From the NCBI RefSeq assembly GCF_032341175.1, contig NZ_CP135435.1, positions 3,968,001 through 4,032,000 of the forward strand: a DNA stretch of 64,000 nucleotides. Direction: 5' to 3'. The position numbers and the translations under genes are program-made. Shown piece by piece: positions 61,612 through 64,000 of this stretch (the first letter of the stretch is position 1; each line of letters starts with the position of its first letter). The notes under the pieces are model-generated. The model saw nothing but the letters and a program-made list of their open reading frames with translations. It was not told where the DNA came from and searched no databases. Origin of the DNA: Bacillus sp. DTU_2020_1000418_1_SI_GHA_SEK_038. Its GTDB lineage: Bacteria > Bacillota > Bacilli > Bacillales > Cytobacillaceae.

Positions 61612-62958
61612 ATGGAAAAGAAGGTATCATTTTCACAAGTAATCGCAATTGGCTTCATGCTCTTCGCTATGTTCCTAGGTGCTGGAAACGTAATATTCGC
61701 TCCAATGGTAGGCCAACAGGCAGGAACAAATATATGGATTGCCATGGGAGGATTTTTAATTACAGGTGTTGGTTTGGTTTTACTCGCAATCATAGCTTTA
61801 ACCCGCGGAGGAGGAACAGTTGAAAAACTTTCAGGAAGAGTTCACCCCGTGTTCGCTACGATATTCTCAATTTTACTATTTTTATCGCTTGGGCCGATTT
61901 ATGTCATCCCGAGAACAACTTCTGTCGTCTATGAAATCGCTATCAAACCGTTAGTCCAAACGAACTCAAACGGCAGTCTTTATTTGTTTATTTTCTCTGC
62001 CGTATTTATTTTTCTAACGATTCTGCTATCATGGAATACAACAAAATTTGTCGACCGTCTTGGGAAAATAATCACTCCAATTTTTGCAATATTGTTATTA
62101 TTACTAATTGGAAAGTCAATTTTTACACCAATGGGAAGTATTGGACAACCTCAAGGAGAGTATATTCAAAGCGTTGATGCGTTTTTGAAAGGGTTTATAC
62201 AAGGATACTACACAATGGACGTTCTCGCTGCATTTGTATTTGGGGGAATTTTCATTAAATCAATCAGTTCCTTAGGGATAAAGTCTGAAAAGGAAGTATC
62301 GAAGCTATTTATTAAGGCAGGTATGGTCACCATTATCGGCTTGGTCGGACTACAAATCTCAATGGCATGGATCGGTGCTTCAAGTGTTGATGCTATTGGA
62401 TTTAAGGAAAACGGAGGCGAAGTATTAGCACAAGGCTCAAAAGTTTTATTCGGGCAGATCGGAATTTATATCATCGGAACTATTATATTCTTAACTGGGG
62501 TCACAACAAATGTAGCCTGTTTAGCAGCTGTTTCCGAATATTTCGAAAGAATTGTTCCTTCTATTTCTTATAAAAAGTGGCTAATTCTCTTTTCCATTTT
62601 AAGCTTAATCATTACAAACTTTGGTCTCAACAAAATTTTGACAATGGCATCACCTATTTTACTATTACTCTATCCTTTAGCCATTGCTTTAATCGTTTTA
62701 ATCTTTACAAATAATTTGTTTAAAGGTCATCAATCCGTTTATATTGGAACAATGATCGGCGTTGGGTTTGTTGCCATTCTTGATGCTCTAAAGGATGGCA
62801 TTATTGCACCGGAAGCTATTAACAATATCTTCGGATTCATCCCCTTATTTGAAAATGGCGCCGGCTGGATTATCACAGGCCTTATCGGATTTGTAATCGG
62901 CTTGATTGTAGCTAAATCGAGGAAAGAAACTGACGCGATGATTGAGATGGCTAGTTAG
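61612..62958 (+). CDS. BrnQ-type amino acid carrier (LIVCS family)
   Basis: 448-residue sodium-coupled carrier with about 12 helices. The N-terminus QVIAIGFMLFAMFLGAGNVIF is the family signature, followed by ALTRGGGTVEKL and RTTSVVYEIAI. BrnQ proteins carry branched-chain amino acids; some members take up proline. Third in the proline racemase / dehydrogenase operon, it may import proline or a related compound, which is inference from position. AAGGAGG precedes the ATG and a terminator follows. Confidence 0.9.
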   Translation: MEKKVSFSQVIAIGFMLFAMFLGAGNVIFAPMVGQQAGTNIWIAMGGFLITGVGLVLLAIIALTRGGGTVEKLSGRVHPVFATIFSILLFLSLGPIYVIPRTTSVVYEIAIKPLVQTNSNGSLYLFIFSAVFIFLTILLSWNTTKFVDRLGKIITPIFAILLLLLIGKSIFTPMGSIGQPQGEYIQSVDAFLKGFIQGYYTMDVLAAFVFGGIFIKSISSLGIKSEKEVSKLFIKAGMVTIIGLVGLQISMAWIGASSVDAIGFKENGGEVLAQGSKVLFGQIGIYIIGTIIFLTGVTTNVACLAAVSEYFERIVPSISYKKWLILFSILSLIITNFGLNKILTMASPILLLLYPLAIALIVLIFTNNLFKGHQSVYIGTMIGVGFVAILDALKDGIIAPEAINNIFGFIPLFENGAGWIITGLIGFVIGLIVAKSRKETDAMIEMAS

Positions 62959-62985
62959 GACCTCATTTATTTTTATCGATAGAGT

Positions 62986-63013
62986 ACCTCCTTCTGTTAT
63001 GAAGGGGGTTTTC
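62986..63013 (+). terminator. Terminator of the proline operon
   Basis: ACCTCCTTC pairs with GAAGGGGGT (one G-U) around a 6-base loop, followed by TTTTCTT. Confidence 0.75.
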
Positions 63014-63198
63014 TTATCGACAGGAACATGAAATATACTATTGGTGACGAGTGGGATGATCGCATTTTTATAGGCTCTTGCAGCATTATCAACTATCAAG
63101 CTTAGATTTTTATATGGTCATCCAAAACGATAAGTGAAACATGACTGTGAAATAAGATTATTCGAGAGGTGATAGACACGTAGAGATTATGAGGATTT

Positions 63199-63471
63199 TC
63201 ATAGCTGGTGTTGATGCTTAAAACCTTTTATATAGCAAGTTCTCCTATCCTTTGAAAAAGAATAGTACACTTTATATTTATCGACTAGAATCCTATAGTT
63301 TCCTTGCCATTCGGGCTCATTCGCTGGCGTAGACTCCATAATCGAAAGTATTTTATTTTGAATATTAATCAACAATCTTTTTTTATAATCTTTTGTCTCA
63401 ATAGAACTAAAATAGGGGCTATTTATTCGAGCGAAGCTGCTCCTTGCTTCTGCTGTCCATTTCAATTCCAC
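63199..63471 (-). CDS. RelE/ParE-type toxin
   Basis: 90 residues, the usual size for the family. The chain starts with ELKWTAEARSSFARI and contains a GNYRILVDKYKVYYSFSKDRRTCYIKG core, split here as GNYRILVDKYKVYY and FSKDRRTCYI. Such toxins inhibit translation or gyrase. GTG 63471 directly follows the antitoxin stop, so expression is coupled. The catalytic type (RNase or gyrase poison) cannot be decided. Confidence 0.8.
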   Translation of the reverse strand: MELKWTAEARSSFARINSPYFSSIETKDYKKRLLINIQNKILSIMESTPANEPEWQGNYRILVDKYKVYYSFSKDRRTCYIKGFKHQHQL

Positions 63472-63723
63472 TTAAATATCACCCTTCTCAATTGCTTCCA
63501 ATAACTCATCTGAGGAATAAAGTCTCCCATTCAATATATCTTTATCTGCTCTTTCAAGCATATCTTTTAGCTCAATGTCTGTTTCAATATCCGATAAAAT
63601 CGTATCTTCTTTTAATCTTTGTATAACAAAAACTTCCCCTTCAACATCTATTACTGCTTTCGACTTTTTATTTAGTATTTTTTTTATGATTACAGCTTCA
63701 ATACCCTCAATTTTTTTTGCCAT
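63472..63723 (-). CDS. Antitoxin of a type II toxin-antitoxin pair
   Basis: 83 residues from ATG 63723 (MAKKIEGIEAVIIK), with AAGGAGGG 6-7 bases before it; the longer frame to 63801 has no site. The N-terminal half is strand-rich (AVIDVEGEVFVIQRL), the C-terminal half acidic and helical (LSDIETDIELKDMLERADKD), as expected for wrapping around a ParE-type toxin. Gene order antitoxin then toxin and zero-base spacing support the pairing. Confidence 0.75.
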   Translation of the reverse strand: MAKKIEGIEAVIIKKILNKKSKAVIDVEGEVFVIQRLKEDTILSDIETDIELKDMLERADKDILNGRLYSSDELLEAIEKGDI

Positions 63724-63809
63724 TGAAATCCCTCCTTTTATTAACCTATTATACACGGAAAAAAAAGATATTCTACAAATCATATTCGATTGCCAAACCA
63801 ATTAAAGTA

Positions 63810-63838
63810 TTGACGTTGCTCCATTTAATCTATATGAT
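63810..63838 (+). promoter_or_regulatory. Sigma-A promoter of the riboswitch-controlled gene
   Basis: TTGACG (63810-63815), a 17-bp spacer and TATGAT (63833-63838), about 27 bp before the riboswitch. Confidence 0.8.
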
Positions 63839-63864
63839 TATAAATAATTTCATAATTGCTAATC

Positions 63865-63970
63865 TTCTTATCAAGAGAGGTGGAGGGACTGACCCTGCGA
63901 AGCCTCGGCAACCAGCATTCGCATGCACGGTGCCAATTTCAGAGGAATGATCACATTCCGAAGATGAGAA
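63865..63970 (+). ncRNA. SAM-I riboswitch (S-box leader)
   Basis: The 5' part TTCTTATCAAGAGAGGTGGA and the core GGACTGACCCTGCGAAGCC, CGGCAACC and CGGTGCCAATTTC are diagnostic. P1 closes as TTCTTATC with GATGAGAA (one G-U). The terminator/antiterminator and the controlled gene lie past 64000. It should regulate a methionine, cysteine or SAM related gene, most likely a transporter or biosynthetic gene. Confidence 0.95.
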
Positions 63971-64000
63971 GGTGGAACGGATTTTGTAATTTCATTCTTG

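Noticed and set aside
63031..63105. 25-codon frame after the proline operon
   Set aside because: No ribosome site of quality and no recognisable features.

Overview
The window reads as chromosome of a Gram-positive, spore-former-type Bacillaceae (Bacillus sensu lato, such as Mesobacillus, Cytobacillus or Neobacillus). The evidence is low-GC codon use, strong AAGGAGG ribosome binding sites, lytR/lytC/lytB-type autolysin genes, SecA2 with SlaP, TagO, a sigma-54 PAS activator and a SAM riboswitch. No rRNA, tRNA, CRISPR array or intact transposase was seen.

Layout. (1) 1-5419, + strand: tail of an LCP wall-polymer ligase, then a LytC-like amidase with six SH3b repeats, a small SH3b protein and a SpoIID/LytB protein. 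A 16-copy array of a 52-bp terminator-bearing unit follows (5427-6250). (2) 6288-22952, - strand: a wall or capsule polysaccharide locus with tagO, Wzz, Wzx, Wzy, three glycosyltransferases and galU. It also carries five enzymes that together match the Wbp/Wlb route to UDP-2,3-diacetamido-mannuronic acid, plus an asparagine-synthetase-like enzyme that may amidate the uronic acid. A 141-bp MITE with a 10-bp target duplication and a 20-bp tandem repeat sit inside this locus. (3) 23335-26650, + strand: secA2 and slaP, the accessory Sec export pair for S-layer proteins. (4) 26842-42224, - strand: a run of exported wall enzymes (NlpC/P60, phosphodiester glycosidase, a PPEP-like metalloprotease, a subtilase, a glucosaminidase, a 5'-nucleotidase). 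Four of them share an unrecognised wall-type domain of about 80 residues; a fifth carries related repeats. (5) 43145-51447: a pRiA4b ORF-3-like protein and an unusual peptide ABC transporter whose binding protein looks circularly permuted. (6) 52787-55345: an SbsC-like S-layer protein. (7) 55649-62958: an erythromycin-esterase-family gene and a sigma-54 controlled proline racemase / proline dehydrogenase / amino-acid carrier operon. (8) 63199-64000: a ParE-type toxin-antitoxin pair and a SAM-I riboswitch whose gene lies beyond the window.

How the parts fit. SbsC-type S-layer proteins bind secondary wall polymers that, in Geobacillus stearothermophilus, contain diacetamido-mannuronic acid, glucose and GlcNAc. 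This window encodes the matching sugar pathway, TagO, GalU, the SecA2/SlaP exporter and an SbsC-like protein. I infer one cell-envelope assembly region, accompanied by the wall enzymes that remodel it.

The intergenic DNA is unusually repeat-rich. It holds several unrelated tandem arrays with periods near 52 bp, four clusters of a TTTGTCAGCCAA motif, two families of about 100-bp dispersed inverted copies, and nine copies of a 20-bp palindrome. These are described individually below.
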